Assembly (NCBI RefSeq): GCF_000717655.1
Contig: NZ_JNZY01000051.1
Location: 1-34,120 of the forward strand
Length of the DNA stretch: 34,120 bases
DNA from: Streptomyces katrae
Lineage (GTDB): Bacteria > Actinomycetota > Actinomycetes > Streptomycetales > Streptomycetaceae
Direction: 5' to 3'
Both the position numbers and the translations under genes were made by a program. Numbering within the stretch: position 1 is the stretch's first letter; every line of letters starts with the position of its first letter. The notes beneath the pieces were generated by a model. It did no database searches and had not been told where the DNA came from. It worked only from the letters and a program-made list of their open reading frames with translations. Positions 32,845-34,120 of this stretch are shown here, piece after piece.

Positions 32845-33273
32845 TTGATATCCAGCAAAATGCGGAAAATGGCGACTGCGGCAACTTTCGTTGCCGCCAG
32901 CGTAGGACTTAATATCGCGACTGCACCGACGGCCTCGGCCGATGAGTACGCCTCCTATAACGGCGCATGCGGGTCTGGGTACAGCGTTGTCAATTCTATG
33001 GGTACTCACGGATATGCGATAGTGTACCTGACGTACAATAATTCAAATGGAATGAACTGTGTTGTGACTGTTCGCAGCAGTAGGGACCCAAACTATGGGA
33101 ATCCCGCACCTATGAGCGCGAAGATATGGGTGAACAAGCAGACACAGCAAGACGATGGCTGGTATCAGACTTATGCTGGACCAGTCTACATGTACGGTGC
33201 AGGTTCCTGTATTACCTGGGCCGGAAGCATCGACCACTTTGTGGGTCAAAAGTACAATACAAACTGTGGTTAA
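32845..33273 (+). CDS. Secreted SapA-like (spore-associated) protein, AT-rich gene
   Basis: The 142-residue product has a Sec signal peptide: MISSKMRKMATAATFVAASV, then TAPTASA with probable cleavage after residue 32. The mature part reads GACGSGYSVVNSM, AIVYLTYNN, NGMNCVVTVRSS, YQTYAGPVYMYGAGSCITWAGSID and a terminal cysteine. Four cysteines and the order CGSGY / VYLTYN / NCVVTVR / YAGPVY / GSCI.W.GSI resemble spore-associated protein A as I remember it. TTG at 32845 is chosen because GGAGA sits four bases upstream; ATG at 32860 has no proper site. Codon use and base composition are clearly more AT-rich than the rest of the window, suggesting acquisition from another source. Confidence 0.75.
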   Translation: MISSKMRKMATAATFVAASVGLNIATAPTASADEYASYNGACGSGYSVVNSMGTHGYAIVYLTYNNSNGMNCVVTVRSSRDPNYGNPAPMSAKIWVNKQTQQDDGWYQTYAGPVYMYGAGSCITWAGSIDHFVGQKYNTNCG

Positions 33274-33460
33274 CTCTGAGCAAAGGATGATGCTTTACTG
33301 GATCGGTACTCCGTCTGGATCCCGGGGTCTAGCGAACTAGATTCCGAACCATGCGAGTTGGCGCGGCTCCGCCATACTTGAAGTACTGCCTCACGACGAA
33401 GGTTTCCAGGGCTCTGTCCGACGGGCTAGCTGCAGGTGAGTGGCGGGCCCGTTAGACAGG
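33274..33460. other. Spacer between the secreted protein and the hairpin field
   Basis: No gene, RNA or clear terminator was recognised. The sequence moves from the AT-richer composition of the secreted-protein gene to the GC-rich repeats that follow. Confidence 0.35.
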
Positions 33461-34120
33461 GGAGCGGAGCAAGACCTGGGCACTGGGCGGGTGAAGCGAA
33501 GCGCTCCGTTCAGTGCCCGGTGAAGCGAAACGGAACGGAATCAGTCCGAAGCGAAGCGTAGGGACCCCTACCCTCGGGGTCGGCCCTGAGGGTAGGGGTC
33601 CTCCCACTGAGCGAAGTGAAGTGGTTCCTTGGCGCAGCGCGGACCCGGAGCGAAGCGGAGGGTCCAGCCCCCGAAGCGGCTTGGGGCGAGCGAAGCGAGC
33701 CCAGTCTCTGGGTTTTGGGTTGGCGAAGCCGGGCCCTGCCTCGCACAGCGAGGCGTGTCACTGCCTGCGGCGAAGTATCGGGACCGTGACACGGAGGATC
33801 GGATCCCGTGAAACGGGGTCACCCCAGCCCGCGTAGCGGGCTGTTCGGAGCGCAGCGTAAGATTCCGGCCCGAAGGGCCGGTCCTGGCTTGGTGAATCCG
33901 AGCCCCGCCGAGCGCAGCGAGCCGGTTCTCCGGCTCCGGAGCGAAGCGCAGGTGAAAACGGGGTCACCCGGGCCCGCGGAGCGGGCCGTTCGGGGGAGAG
34001 CGAAGCGGAACCCCCGAACCTTGTCCGGAGCGAAGCGCAGGACACCAGCCCGAAGGGCCGGCCCTGGCTCGGCGAAGCCGAGCCTCGTCGAGCGCAGCGA
34101 GGCGGTTCTCTCCTGAGCGC
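33460..34120. repeat. Dense field of short hairpins with GNA-type loops, telomere-like
   Basis: About 650 bp to the window end are saturated with short hairpins and GAGCGAAGCG units, and open frames on all strands are low complexity. Perfect stems include 33722-33730 (loop GAA), 33738-33754 (loop ACA), 33826-33842 (loop GTA), 33865-33881 (loop GAA), 33919-33936 (loop TTCT), 33971-33987 (GGCCCGC-GGA-GCGGGCC) and 34066-34084 (8-bp stem, loop GAA). Larger stems enclose GCGAAGC minihairpins at 33641-33665, 33988-34019 and 34022-34044. CCCGCGGAGCGGG is, from memory, the core of Palindrome I of Streptomyces telomeres. No coding sequence is expected. It is probably subtelomeric or a hairpin-rich terminal region of a linear replicon. 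Confidence 0.75.

Noticed and set aside
33513..34116. Open frames through the terminal hairpin field
   Set aside because: Low-complexity translations of the GAGCGAAGCG repeats on all strands, so not genes.

Overview
The window is high-GC actinobacterial DNA, most likely Streptomyces. It has frequent GTG/TTG starts, purine-rich Shine-Dalgarno boxes, PucR-type and XRE regulators, a MobF relaxase with a plasmid 'replication-relaxation' protein, and a SapA-like secreted protein. It reads as chromosome-type genes joined to a mobile or plasmid-derived accessory region that ends in a dense field of short hairpins resembling Streptomyces subtelomeric DNA. No tRNA, rRNA or CRISPR array was seen. All functional calls come from reading the sequence and recalling family motifs; no search was run.

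Region 1 (1-4419): the tail of an IS5-type transposase, a decayed paralogue fragment, then a minus-strand three-gene operon. The operon encodes a small helical protein, a 763-residue protein with a WXG-like N-terminus, and a membrane-anchored protein that shares a C-terminal module with it. This looks related to type VII secretion substrates, but no secretion machinery is present. Region 2 (4765-17792): a PucR-like regulator, an NhaA Na+/H+ antiporter, the wreck of an alanine/sodium symporter, a two-TM potassium channel, a double-RCK protein, and two separate NfeD plus SPFH (stomatin/flotillin) operons among several small membrane proteins. Together they suggest a cation-homeostasis and membrane-microdomain neighbourhood.

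Region 3 (18012-24396): plasmid-type functions. A 44-bp tandem repeat built from GGTGAGT units precedes a frameshifted MobF relaxase. A PIN-domain protein, repeated GGTCAAGGGG boxes and a replication-relaxation family protein follow. Region 4 (24520-31835): a probable defence island. It holds an AbiTii-domain membrane protein, a sigma-like/membrane-protein pair divergent from an XRE repressor across a palindromic operator array, and a complete-looking ABC-three-component (ABC-3C) operon. That operon is a DUF4297/Cap4-like nuclease (broken by two -1 frameshifts as read), a middle component, and a Rad50-like ATPase with a CxxC...CxxC zinc hook, closed by an 18-bp-stem terminator. Most of this segment lies between two 21-bp direct repeats that each encode the last codons of a helicase-associated (HA) domain.

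Region 5 (31847-34120): debris (HA-domain remnant, methyltransferase pseudogene), an AT-richer secreted SapA-like gene, and about 650 bp of hairpins with GNA-type loops, including the 13-mer CCCGCGGAGCGGG that I recall from Streptomyces telomeres. At least five loci carry single-base frame shifts, so either the accessory region is decaying or the assembly has indel errors.
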